From Blepharisma stoltei (taxonomy: Eukaryota > Ciliophora > Heterotrichea > Heterotrichida > Blepharismidae), in assembly GCA_914767885.1 (NCBI GenBank), contig CAJZBQ010000024.1:682001-746000 (forward strand): a DNA stretch of 64,000 nt. Direction: 5' to 3'. Each line of letters begins with the position of its first letter. The stretch's first letter is position 1. Below, piece after piece: positions 30,063 to 40,793 of the stretch. The notes beneath the pieces are model-generated. The model did no database searches and was not told the DNA's origin. It worked only from the letters and a program-made list of their open reading frames with translations. Both the position numbers and the translations under genes were made by a program.

Positions 30063-32311
30063 ATGACATTCAGCTCACTTCCCTGTACTTTAAATTGGAA
30101 CAAAAAATCCTAATTCAATTTAAAGAGGTTAATTTTTTGTTTTAAAAAATCTCATAAATTCTTAAAAATATTAATTTAGTCAAATATTTTTGAATTTTAA
30201 TTTTTTATAAGAATTAATTCAAAAAATTAATCAATTCAGTGTGAAAACTGTTTAAATAATATTCTACTTACACTTTTACTATTAATTAAGCTTTATAAAA
30301 CTTATTATTTTCATCTATAAAATTTTCCTATTGAAAAAAATTTTGGTTTAAGTACCCAAAAAATGAATATTTTACAATATTTATTCCATTTAAAGTGGGG
30401 AGTCAGAAGAAAAAGAAATATTGTATTACGTCGAGATATCTTCTGCTATTCCAAGTTTTTTAGGCACTAGTTTTATATGCTTAGCTTATATCTATTTCAA
30501 AGAGCTTCGAGGATTTACATTTCGATTAGTCGTCTACCTTGCCATAGCAGACATGTTTACAGCTCTTTCATTTGCTGTCCCGCATTATCTCAGTCAAGAA
30601 CTTTGCTTAATCCAAGCTTTGGTTTTGAATTATTCCTCATTAGCCAGTGTTTTATGAACCAGCGTCATTGCATTCACTCTATACCGAGGTGTTGTAAACG
30701 AAGAAATGGAGCTTGAAGGCTCAGAAATTAACTGCATATTCTTTGCATGGGGAATTCCTTTGCTGTTAGAGTTTCTTCCTTTTATAACAGAAAGCTATGG
30801 ATATGCTGAAGGCTGATGCTGGATAAAAATCCAGAACTTAGAAAGTGACATAAACTTTCAGTCAGCGACATACAGATATGGGATGATTTGAAGAATGGTA
30901 ACATATTATATTCCTTTATGAATTGTAGAAATAAAATGGTGTAGTTAAGAACAAGAAGAACTCCAAGGCGGGGTAAATATGGAATAGGTAGAGCCTATCC
31001 TGATGAAGCTGAAATAGTATCTATTTCACTTTGCGAGTAGGCTTTAGGCTTGGGGAAGCCTTGCTGAAAAGGAAAGATCTTTCTCCCGAAGGTTTTCCTG
31101 TCCCTGCCTGCAAGGTGGGGTAGACAAGTTTTGCCTATTATATAATCTCTTCTTATTAAAACCATCAGGGCACCTCACAAATTGTGGTTCTTCTGAGCGA
31201 ACTAATCCCTTTGACAGGTGGTTCAGGTAAAAGGGAAACCTTTTTGAGCCAAGATGGGTGACGGTTAGTGAGTTTATCTGTTTATAGCCAGTATATCCTT
31301 AGCTTAAACTTTATGAATTGTGATAATTTACAATTGTTTAGTATATTGAAAAGTTACTAACAGAGTCATGGAAACTATGGATGATGTTTCAAGTGATAAC
31401 AGGACACGACATTTAATTCTCAATAGGCTTAGGCTTTATCCATTTATTTTGGTATTTTGCCAAGTGCCAGTCACAATACACAGAATTTATGCATTTTTTG
31501 ATTATAATGAACTTGCGATGTTTATTTTGGCAATTTGTGCAGGATTTTTTCTATTAATTAATGGGTTTTTAAACGCTTTTGTGTATGGGTTTACTGATAG
31601 TGTTAAACAAAGCATATAAAATGGTGTGGCAACTCAGCCCACCCTCTTGATGCGTGCAACTGGCTTCGTTCTTGTATTTGCCAGGGACTAGGGGAAGGAG
31701 TTTGGTATTCAGGAAGTATATCTGGCCAGATGTTTTTCTTGGCTTGGTGGAGTTCAATGACTAGCTTTCGAACGCAAGTTCTCTCCAGGTCGAGGTTTTT
31801 TACCTCAGAGGGGAAAGAGCAGAGAATTGGAAAGGGATCTCCCAACAATACCAGCAGCCAATGGTCTGATCAATCGGGACTATTTCCCAGCACGAGCCCA
31901 AGGAGTTACGCACTGGGCTTCAGATTTCTACTTTGACTGAGAGTGACTGGAAAATTTAGCCCTTTTAAACTTTCTGTCTGGGCTACCTTTGCTGGAGACG
32001 TGGAGACGGCATGGTGACGAGAGTCATCCAACTGTCTTAAGTACGAGTGCTAGCCCGTATCCAGGAAGGAGCAGTCTTTCGAGTTTGTACGCAAAATGGC
32101 AAGCAGGGGAAGAGTGTGTTAAAGGCGAAGATAGTCCTTCGGAATTACAGTGAGCTTCACTATAAGTTTAGTAAACATAATCGTAAATGTTAAACAAAGC
32201 ATTAGGAAAAGATTGTACCCTGAAGAATTTGTTCAAATAAGAAACGCAAATACTCTCTTTGGGTCTGTAGAAAGCCAATCAGCGTTATTTCTCGGCTCAA
32301 CATTAATGTAA
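30063..32311 (+). CDS. Seven-helix receptor, cAMP-receptor-like family
   Basis: 312 residues after removing three inserts (30078-30405, 30927-31321, 31616-32202). ATG 30063 gives M-T-F-S-S-E-E-K-E-I. Helices recognisable: F-L-G-T-S-F-I-C-L-A-Y-I-Y-F; V-V-Y-L-A-I-A-D-M-F; W-T-S-V-I-A-F-T-L-Y; F-F-A-W-G-I-P-L-L; then W-C-W-I before helix 5; P-F-I-L-V-F-C; and F-L-L-I-N-G-F-L-N-A-F-V-Y-G. The W-C-W-I box and N-A-x-V-Y-G end resemble Dictyostelium cAR and related protist GPCRs. At least five TGA-Trp. Ligand unknown. Confidence 0.85.
30078..30402. mobile_element. Family-2 MITE-like IES, TCA flanks
   Basis: 325 bp between TCA 30075-30077 and 30403-30405. Left hairpin CTTTAAATTGGAAC ... TTCAATTTAAAG, right end CCATTTAAAGTGGGGAG. 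Same family as 5930-6289. Located four codons after the GPCR start. Confidence 0.88.
30927..31308 (+). mobile_element. Retroelement-like insert in GPCR (first)
   Basis: 382 bp between CTTTATGAATTGT copies (30914-30926 and 31309-31321). The 5' end AAATAAAATGGTGT matches the start of the next insert. GC-richer, no long ORF. Removal gives I-P-L-W-I-V-I-I-Y in frame. Confidence 0.85.
31616..32187 (+). mobile_element. Retroelement-like insert in GPCR (second)
   Basis: 572 bp between TGTTAAACAAAGCAT copies (31601-31615 and 32188-32202). Starts ATAAAATGGTGTGG. Internal GGAAAGGGATCTCCCAAC and CCAATGG...AATCGGG blocks resemble family A. Removal joins V-K-Q-S-I-R-K-R-L-Y at the receptor tail. Confidence 0.88.
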
Positions 32312-32788
32312 ATTAAAAATGCTTGAATAACTCATAAATTCATACACAAATAAATAAGTTGCAAACGAGATCTGCTCAAAATTTGGAGACCTTTTATAGT
32401 CTCAAGCCAAATCGAGCAAAAAAATGATCGACTGATAAGTAAACATTTGCGTTTTGGATGGTTTTTGCATTTATTGTTTGAAAAGGCTTTGATCCCTAAA
32501 AGGCATAGTGATGGCAGTGAAACTCAATCACTGAGGCAGCATGCCCTCAAGCTACTAAACTGTGCAATCCAAGGTTCATAGGCATCACCAAGAATCAGAC
32601 AGACCATAGGTGGAAATGCTGAAAAATTCAGGAAGTTTGCCCGTAACTGAATTCGATGAGTATCTTTTATGATATGCTAAACAGTGAGGCCTAATCTTTA
32701 ATTAGCCTAACCCTAACTCATTAATTTGAAATCTCCACAGCCACTTTTATCTAAGCATTAAGCTTAAATATATATATTAAATTAGATA
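32312..32788. other. Intergenic region with a GC-elevated island
   Basis: 477 bp. Bases about 32400-32690 are less AT-rich than normal spacer here and have no open frame on either strand. Imperfect 13-mers TAACTCATAAATT (near 32328) and TAACTCATTAATT (near 32715) flank it, so an old retroelement-like insert is the best guess. A structured RNA is not excluded. Confidence 0.4.
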
Positions 32789-33487
32789 ATGAATGCCAAA
32801 AAGCCAGTTTATGAAGATGAAGATGATCCATATCTAATTGATCCTGCTAAGCTTCCAAAAATTCGTGAAGGCGAAATTGTTGACTTGAATGAAAAGGAAG
32901 AATCTTCAATGTCCTCATTTCCTCACTCCCTTCTTTGGCTAGCGAACAAAAATGCTTTAATATAATTGCTTTTGATATAAAATATTTTTATATAAAATTA
33001 TAAGATTGAGATTTCCTACCAATTCTCTTAAATTTTAACAACTTAACTTTATAAATTAAATTAGATTAACATATTTTTAAATCTGAAAAAATTTATTTTT
33101 ATGCTTTAACCACTTTGCTAGCGAGCAAAAAATCTTTATGAGAGAAGTCAGCAACCTTCAAACTCAACTCCTATCTCTACAACTGAAGAGCCTTTAGCGA
33201 CAGCTCAGCCACAGAATAAATTTATTTCTTCTTCCCCAGGCCAGCAAGAAGAAACAAAAAGTTCACCTGCTCAGTCAGGAGTAGTTTCTTCAGCACCAAA
33301 GCAAACAACAGAGACTAAACCGCAAGACAACAAACAGCAGTCTTCTACAACCCACTATGAGCAAAAGGGGAAAATGGAAACTCTTGATATACTTGAAAGC
33401 GGTGATAGGAAAGGGATTAAAAAAGCTACAGGCGAAGACGAAAGAATGGGAGAACAAACATGTAGGCAGAAGTGCAGTTTGCTTTAA
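32789..33487 (+). CDS. Unknown Gln/Ser/Thr-rich protein
   Basis: ATG 32789; removal of 32926-33150 restores one frame of 157 codons to TAA 33485-33487. The N-terminus is acidic (Y-E-D-E-D-D-P-Y), the middle Gln/Ser/Pro-rich and probably disordered, and the C-terminus ends C-R-Q-K-C-S-L-L, a possible prenylation-like Cys four from the end (C-S-L-L). No family recognised. Confidence 0.6.
32926..33147. mobile_element. Diverged class-1 IES, TCA flanks
   Basis: 222 bp between TCA 32923-32925 and 33148-33150. Left end CTCCCTTC then GGCTAGCGAACAAAAA; near the right end GCTAGCGAGCAAAAAA appears in direct orientation. A CTCCC start and TNA flank link it to class 1, but the subterminal motif is its own. 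Confidence 0.8.
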
Positions 33488-33652
33488 TAAATAAAGAAGC
33501 ATAAAGTTTATTGTGAAGCTAATAAGAATTCTATAATTAGGTGATATAAAATAAGCTAAAAGTCACTAATTTTAGATTAGCCAAGATATAAGAGAATAAT
33601 ATATAAAGCTTAGGCTAGATATAAATCCTATAAATATAAGTTTATATACTAA

Positions 33653-34027
33653 TTAATTACTTCTCAAATCATTACCTTCTACCAGCTTGCTTACAGCTGA
33701 TGCTACTTGATTCATATCGTTTTCAATAATTTCTGCCCAATTTACAATATCCCCTACTTGTTTTAAAGCATCATTTAATTGATCATACATTGTGATTCAT
33801 TTTTTAGTCTGAGTTGCTAGTTTCGTAGATTCTTGTCTGAATTGTTTTGTCTGGACTTCGATTTGTTTTTGATTCTCATGCAGTGCTTCTACTTGGGAAT
33901 TTAAAGAATTTAATATATGGGTGGATAGAGATCCTGATAGTTTATTTAATTCTTGTCTTGCTTGAGAGGATCGGTATTTTAACTCTGCTCTTCTTTGGTC
34001 GTATTCTTTGGTGATCTCTGTAAACAT
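33653..34027 (-). CDS. BLOC1S1: BLOC-1 subunit 1 (BLOS1/GCN5L1)
   Basis: 124 residues from ATG 34025-34027 (M-F-T-E-I-T-K-E-Y-D); the family is about 125. A helical coiled-coil protein with the conserved block A-x-Q-T-K-K-W-I-T-M-Y-D then L-N-D-A-L-K-Q-V-G-D-I-V-N-W-A-x-x-I-E-x-D-M. The first W is TGA (near 33796). Works in endosome-lysosome trafficking complexes BLOC-1/BORC. An in-frame ATG 20 codons upstream gives a poorly matching extension. Confidence 0.9.
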
Positions 34028-34118
34028 AATTATTAAATAATTATTTTTGTAATGAGAAATCTGCTGGATGAAGGCATATTTATTCATAAAAATTTTGATG
34101 AAATCGGGACTTATAAGA

Positions 34119-34578
34119 GAGAGAGTTTAATTAGAGGGGATTAAAAGTGGGTTATTTCAACCCCTAGCCAGTCGAGCTTTAGCTTCACGCTCATGTGGCG
34201 CTAAGCACTAAAGCCACCTAACGCCCTTTTCTGTCGACATCTTTTGAGGAGACTCACCAGAACCTGCTTAGACCAAAAGACTTTAGCAAAGGACTCTCTT
34301 AACCCCTGGTAGTGCTCAGGGTATGAGATGCCGTCCGATGCTCCTTCTGGAACTACCTCTGCCATTTACAGGCAACATAATGCTCCTCCAGAAGTCCTCG
34401 ATTGGTGTTGCGCCGCAGGTCTTCTTGTCTGTGGATCAAGGGGAGGTACCCCCAGAATTCTGTCGCCCGACCTGTGGCCTTCCGGCCAGATTTTTTATTT
34501 TTGCTGGCCGAAAATTTTGGGATTTTTCATTTTTGTCACTCCAAAATCCAAACCTATTGGCCATGGTGGCCTAAATTC
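34119..34578. mobile_element. Retroelement-like insert between BLOC1S1 and PAM16
   Basis: 460 bp between GGACTTATAAGA copies (34107-34118 and 34579-34590). GC-richer than both neighbours, with no ORF of note. The (GA)n at the left edge may be a tail, which would place it on the minus strand. Sits in the BLOC1S1 upstream region. Confidence 0.75.
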
Positions 34579-34623
34579 GGACTTATAAGAAGAAAAAGCT
34601 TATTGCACAGAAATTGTTGAAAA

Positions 34624-34986
34624 TTAATTCTTTTTACTAATCAAATGATCTTTTGCTCCCATAGCTTTGCATTGTAAATAAAGTGAGCCTCCTTTTTCTG
34701 GATTATTTTTCTCATACAGTCTGCTGAAGCTTTCTTCAATTTCTGCCTTGGTCGGATTGCTCTTTATATTAAGAATTTTCAAAGCTTCTTCTCTTGTCAT
34801 TGGATTCTGAAAGTTAATTTTAGAGGCTGATGTTTTTGATAGCATTTCTTCAAATATTTTTTGTGGCTGATACCCAGATTCTAAATAAATCTTACTTTCT
34901 AAAGCTCTAACAGTGGCTACTATGAATGTTTTTGCATATTTCACCCCATATGTCATTATTAGGCTTCTTAAAATTGGACCCCACAT
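34624..34986 (-). CDS. PAM16: PAM16/TIM16 import-motor subunit
   Basis: 120 residues. N-terminal hydrophobic helix, then the J-like domain: M-T-R-E-E-A-L-K-I-L-N-I, L-Y-E-K-N-N-P-E-K-G-G-S-L-Y-L-Q-C-K, with the DnaJ HPD absent as in all PAM16. Partners PAM18 to regulate mitochondrial Hsp70 at the TIM23 channel. No intron or IES. Confidence 0.92.
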   Translation of the reverse strand: MWGPILRSLIMTYGVKYAKTFIVATVRALESKIYLESGYQPQKIFEEMLSKTSASKINFQNPMTREEALKILNIKSNPTKAEIEESFSRLYEKNNPEKGGSLYLQCKAMGAKDHLISKKN

Positions 34987-35131
34987 CTAAAAATTTATAT
35001 AATTCATGTCATTTTAATTTCATTTCTAATAAATGTATCATCTGAATTTTTATTTATAATATCTTTTTTCTAATACTAATCACATTCTCTTTATCCCTAT
35101 TAAATAAATAGACTATATTAATTAATATTTT

Positions 35132-36532
35132 TTATAATTTTATCCTTCTTTGTATCCGCAGGGCTTTTGGAGAGTCATTTGGACCTTTCGGAGGTAATGG
35201 AAAATGCGCATAGTTTCTTGGCTTATTACCACCACTAGTGCTCGTACTTCTTAAAACAGCATTATGATCATGAGGATCTGGAAGCTTAAGTTTATTTAAA
35301 ATATGCTTTGGTTTTATAATATCAAATTCCATACGAGTCTTGCAAGCAACAGGAGTGTGAGATCTAGTTCTTGGCTGCTTCTCTGCAGCAGGGACTTCGA
35401 CATTGATTCTGCTGCGAATCCTTGCAGTCCCCACAGAATTTGCTGGGATCTCGGTGCTTGATCTATTTCTTGTTTGCTGGATATTATCAGGCTGAGATGT
35501 TTCTGTTTTAGATCTGCTTCTAGTTTGAATTGGACTGTCAGGGTCAAACATATTAATCTCTGCAACTTGTTGTTTTTCTTGATTTATTGAGCCTAACTCC
35601 CCGCCCTCCGTGAGCGATCAAAAAAATCTTGTTCGCTCACAGAGGAAGTTTTTTTATTAAAAATTATATTTATAAATTTTATAGACTTTTTTTTTCAAAA
35701 TTTGACAAAATCCTAATTCGAAAAAATTGAAAAACAAATATTAAATTTAATTTTTAAAATTTATATTTTAAAACGCAGCTTATTTTAAATAAAACAGAAT
35801 TAGCTAGAGATTTCATTATACTAATTATCAGTTTTATATAATTTTTTTTTTTCTATAAAAAAATTTTTCTATTAAAAAAATTTTTGTTTACTCACGGAGG
35901 GGGTTTTTGGGCAAAAAATAGGGATTTTCTAATGTTTTTGTTCATCACGGAGGGGAGTAATGTTTTCTATTTGTGCCTACTTTTTTTAAAGTAGTTATTG
36001 ATCTTTCCCTACAAGTATTCAAAAAATTCACTCTTGGTGAAACAGTTGATTTTTGAGCAGGGCTGATAGTTTTTGCTTTTTTCATGCTAGTTTTGGTTGG
36101 CTCAGCCCCTATTGTCATACTTTTGTTATCATGATGGGAAATGCAAATTTTAGTTTTCTTTGCAATAGCTTCTGGAGGAAGTCTTGTAGCTAATTCTTCG
36201 CCAGTTTTCAGGTCTGTGATATTCCCATTTATATCAATCCGAGCTATGTAATTATTTGATGTTGGCTTCAATTGTCCATCTATTCGTAAATCTTGAAACT
36301 AATTGGGATTTACTTCTTGAGCAATGCTTGCAAGTTCTTGCAAGGCATTGTTTGCCCGAATGTCTTTATTAGTGTTTGGGTTATCTTTTTTGTTGTTTGT
36401 ATACTGATTAAGGATTACCTCAATAACTTCTGTGAAATTATTAAATGTTACTTTGGATGAGGAAAGAGAAAGAGAGTCGGTAAATGATTCAAGAACCAAA
36501 ATATATCGACTTTTTTCATTTTCAGCTTTCAT
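35132..36532 (-). CDS. Unknown protein, disordered C-terminal half
   Basis: ATG 36532. A 15-nt intron (36299-36313, GTAAATCCCAATTAG) and the IES 35597-35960 interrupt it. A further one-base frame mismatch at the IES is resolved if GTAGGCACAAATAG (35967-35980) is a 14-nt intron. About 335 residues. The N-terminal 75 residues look folded; the C-terminal half carries repeats of the type T-R-S-R-S-K-T-E/T-R-N-R-S-S-T-E/I-R-S-R-I-N-V-E. Phospho-site-rich, cytoskeletal-like composition. No family recognised. Confidence 0.65.
35597..35957 (-). mobile_element. Family-1 MITE-like IES, TAA flanks, reverse orientation
   Basis: 361 bp between TAA 35594-35596 and 35958-35960. Hairpin at the left (CCTCCGTGAGCG ... 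CGCTCACAGAGG), repeated motif at the right. Same family as 1058-1444, inverted. Confidence 0.88.
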
Positions 36533-36795
36533 TTTATTAAAATTAATTCAGGCTAATAATAAGGCTCCAAATCTCTTGTTTAAAGCTAATCATCAGTACA
36601 ATAGTTGTTGATGGATTTAAAAGATAATTTATATGATAATGCTAATAATATATAAAATTATATAAAATCTGTTTTTTGATGATATTTTTAGCTTTATCTT
36701 ATACTTAATAAATGCAACAATTTTAAATAAAATCCATATATTAAAAAAGAACTTGGTATCACTAAAGTATATTAAAAAATAGATTAAAAACGTAT

Positions 36796-39126
36796 TTAAA
36801 CCAAATACTTGCTCATATTTACTTTCATTGGAGTTGCTACTTTATTCAGTTCATCTTTCATATTATTCAGCCACATTCCATGCCTAGAAAATATATCTCT
36901 CATATTTTCTCTGTTTTTAGCATGCACATTTAATTGCTGCTGATAGACCCTAGCATTATTATAGTGTCATGGCTGTCTTACATGATATGCCCATTTATTC
37001 TGCGTAATATCACCTGTAATATCATAGCTTTCTCCTTTATTTCTCCAGGATTCTAAAATTTTTTCTTCATCCCCGCTGCTTAATTCTTCCTTCATCAATT
37101 GGTCTTCATACAAGTTTTCTTCCATTTCTTTTTCCTTTATTCTTTCTTCAGCAATTCTTATTTCTTTTACTTTTTCATTATGTTTAGCTATCTGTTTCTC
37201 AAGAATCGTTTTTACAGTAGCAAGCTCTTTTCTTCGCTTTTCATTTGGATTCATTTTATATTCTTTGATGTCCCTTCTCCATTTCATTTGATCCATTTCT
37301 AGCATTTTTTGGATTTCTTTGGCTTCTTTTCGCTTTATTAATAAATTTTGCTTAAGATGTTTAAGCTCTTCTAAGCTTCTGCTTGAGGCAGGCTTCCTTT
37401 GCATGTTGGGGTCTGCTGAACTTCTTCTTTGGCGAATAAAAAGTTCTTTAAGAGACTCTAATTCTTTTTCAAGTTTTTCGATTCTTGAAGGATTATGGTC
37501 TTTTAGCTTTAAAAGTTCATGGTCTCGCTCTATAATTTGTTTGGTTAAATCTTGAATTACAGCAGTTTCTATATGAGATCCTTTTCCGCATAAGTCTTCA
37601 GCTTCAGATGCAGCTCTTCTAGCTTCCATTTCTAGCCTGATTTTTTCTTCTTTCAAGTTTTTAATTTTTTCTTCTTTCATAAATAGCTGATTCTGTGACA
37701 CCGCTATATCTCTTTGCAAAAGTTTTAATTTTTCTTCATAAATATTCTTCGTCTCATCAAAACTATCAAAACTATAAGAAAATTGCTTTTCTTCAGTTTC
37801 TAATAAGTTGCTGTACTTATTTTCAATTTCTTTTACTTGTTGTCTGTACTCTATTTCTTTTCTCTTCTTATAATCTGTAATATTGTCGGCTTTTTGTTTA
37901 GTGAGTCTAATTTCAGCTTGGGTTTTTTCATTATCATAATTACTGTCTTTATTTTGCCGCTTATTTCTTTCTTTAGCTTCTTTCAGTTCTCTTTCACGAA
38001 TTAAATTATACTGTAATTCATTTTTAAACCCAGAAAGCTTTTGCTGGAATTCTATCAGTTCGTCTTGTTCAACTTTTTTTAATAAAGATTTCTCTTCAGG
38101 CGAAAGATCGTTTCCATTCTCTTCTTTAGTTTCTTTAAGTTGCCATTCGTAGTCTTTTTCTAATTTTTTAATTTCTCTATTTAATTGGTCTTCAGAGTCT
38201 GCCCTTAATCTTTCAATTTTCTTTTTATATCTTCCTTCAAGGTCTTCTTGTTCTTTTAATTGCCATTCAATTTTCCCTTTATTTATTTCCACTTGTTCTT
38301 TTAAATTTTCAATTTCATTTCTGATATTTATTTCAATTTTCTTTATTTCCTCTTCATTTTCAAGTTTTAATTTTTGAAGAATTTTTTGTTTATTTTCTTC
38401 AAATTCTGTTTTATAATTTCTTTTTAAGTCTTCTAGTTTATCAATCGTCTCTCTATTTTCTTTTGCAATTTTTTCTTTTTCAATCCTCTGCATTTCTTTT
38501 CGGACGATTTCTTTTTTATTTTCAATTTTCTGCTCAAAATCAAGTCTAGCCTTTTGCTCTTCGATCTTATTCACTTTTTCTGCATCTCCTTCTAATTTAT
38601 CAAGCTCTTCATCCATTTTACGTTTGATTTCCCTTTTCTTTTCATCGTATTCTTGTCTCATTTTATCGACTTCTTCTGCAAATGACTCTTCTAGCTCTTG
38701 CTTCCTATTAGCGAATTCTCCTAATTCTGGGGATTTGCCTAATGGGGACTTTTTTAGTGGGCTTATTCGGTTTAATTTTTCAGCATCAGAGGTATTAGAA
38801 TTTTTTGGCTTTTTTGTGTTGCTTTGATTTTGCTTAGTTTTGGCTTGCTTAGCTTCTCTTACTAGCTGCTTATAATGCCCGTCACATGGATGCTCCCATT
38901 CACTTTGGCCGGTTTCGAAGTTGAAATAATAAATATCGCCTTCACGAGTTTTGCAAGGCTTCCATTGCTGAGGAAGAGGAGCTTTCAAACCTTCCCGAGC
39001 TATGTATAGCAAATCTTCATCATCTGGAAGAGTCAGACCAAGCCAGATGCCGTATTCGATTATTTCTTCTTCTGTTGGCTCGTAATTTTCATCGATCTCT
39101 TCTTCTAATATAACGCTGTTCTCCAT
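36796..39126 (-). CDS. CEP164: CEP164-like WW-domain centriolar appendage protein
   Basis: 776 residues. Residues ~15-80 match CEP164: Y-G-I-W-L-G-L, A-R-E-G-L-K-A-P-L-P-Q-Q-W-K-P-C, then WW domain D-I-Y-Y-F-N-F-E-T-G-Q-S-E-W-E-H-P-C. The rest is one long Lys/Glu coiled coil, with a conserved-looking tail past a TGA-Trp near 36968. In animals CEP164 builds distal appendages and recruits TTBK2 for ciliogenesis; a basal-body docking role is expected in a ciliate. No intron or IES despite its length. Confidence 0.88.
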
Positions 39127-39388
39127 TTCAAATAATTTATTAATAGCTGAGCGGGTTTTAAGTAAGGAAGATTGCTAAAGAAGCTTAACACTAAAAGCAA
39201 TTATTTTTAAAAAAAAATCAATCATAAATAGATTTGCAGTATCAAAATTGATTATATAAACATTATTATGGTAATGAGGAAATTTTTGGAGTTTAGATCT
39301 TTATTCGGTAATTTAAATCCAAATGCATTACTATTATAATTAGCACAAACATATTTCAAGATAATTATAGGTAGAGCCATTTATCTTA

Positions 39389-40417
39389 CTCCCCCCCTCC
39401 GTGAGTGAACAAAATTTTTTTGTTTACTCACGGAGGGGGTTAATTTTTTTTTTAAAAAAAATTTATATATAAATTTTATAAAAATATTTTTTTTGGAAAT
39501 TTAAAAAAATCCTAATTCGCAAAAATTGGAAAGCAAATATTAATTTAATTTATAAAATTTATGTTTTAAAAAGCATATACATAAAATGGCGTATGACGTC
39601 CGACCCGTCCTCCCAGTGACGGTAACCCATGTATATCCGGGCATGGTTTTTCAGGAGAAGCGACTTAGCCCAGCAGTATCTGGACCCTGGTGGCGACCAG
39701 GGAAGCACATAGACCCGCTGATCTTGTCCAGATCCCAGGGCAGTTAGGAGCATCTTCTTTTTCCAGCAGCGCCCAAGCCAGTGGGTGCCCGAGATGGAGC
39801 AGGGCGACTTACCTGCTCAAGCTGCTACTGTGGTCTGCCCCGAATCGCGGAAGCGATTGAGTTTTTCTCAAGCGGATAAGCTGGGAAAAAGGGAGGCAGA
39901 TTAGACAGCAAGGCGGTCTCTCCAGTTAAAAGGGTCCTTAAAAGAAGGACGACCTGGCCAGCCGGAGACAAAGACTGGCGTAATTCGGGGCGGAAGGCTG
40001 AGTTGGAAATGGTGGCGCCCGGCGACGGTCGGCTGACGACCCAAATAGGGCAACCCACTACCGAGAAACCAGGGGTTTCGGCCTGGGCTCAGAGAACCAG
40101 TGATGGAAGTCCATCCTTTTCGCTCGTGCCAGCACGGCTCCTCACGGAGCGCGGAGGAATGTCACGCATGTAAGTAGGGACCTTAAATACATATCGTTAA
40201 TTTATTTATTTATTTATGTTTTAAAAAGCAATTCGTTTAGAATTAAACAGAATTAGCTCTAGATTTCATTATACTAATTATCATTAATATATCAAAAATT
40301 TTTTCCATAAAAAATTTTTCTATTAAAAAAATTTTTGTTCACTCACGGAGGGTGGGTTTTTGGGCAAAAAATAGCGATTTGTCTAATGGTTTTGTTCACT
40401 CACGGAGGGGGGGGGAG
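39389..40417 (-). mobile_element. Family-1 MITE carrying a nested retroelement-like insert
   Basis: Between TTA 39386-39388 and 40418-40420, in the CEP164/EF-hand divergent spacer. Left hairpin and right repeated motifs as in other reverse-oriented family-1 copies. A 636-bp foreign insert (39576-40211) splits it; without that it is about 380 bp and matches 45130-45514. Confidence 0.92.
39576..40211 (+). mobile_element. Retroelement-like insert nested in the MITE
   Basis: 636 bp between ATGTTTTAAAAAGCA copies (39561-39575 and 40212-40226). The intact MITE copy near 45310 has this 15-mer once, confirming duplication. Starts CATAAAATGGCGT; ends in a (TTTA)n tail. GC-rich interior, no long conserved ORF. 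Confidence 0.92.
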
Positions 40418-40420
40418 TTA

Positions 40421-40793
40421 GGCACTTATTACAGATTAATCCATATATAAATGCTTTTCATTTTTGTTTATTAAAAATTGTAAACAGCACAATAAGCTGT
40501 GCTTATATTTTCACCTCTGACAAGACATAAAAGGCTACTACTAAAAAGTCAAGGATTCTCACTTAAATCTATTTTACCTTATCAGAAGCAAATAGTGATT
40601 AATGCAATTACCTGGAATTTCTTATTAAATAATTTGATAATAATGATTTATCCTTTTAAAGCTTATAAATATATAATTTAGTATTTTTAATAATATCTTC
40701 TCCAAAACAATAAAAAATTATAACTTCAAATATGTACATGAGGGTAGAATTAATTTATTTCATTTAAATTTCCATATTTTATTTTAACGACTT
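40421..40793. promoter_or_regulatory. Upstream region of the EF-hand gene
   Basis: 373 bp of AT-rich DNA; nothing beyond simple A/T runs is visible. Confidence 0.4.
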
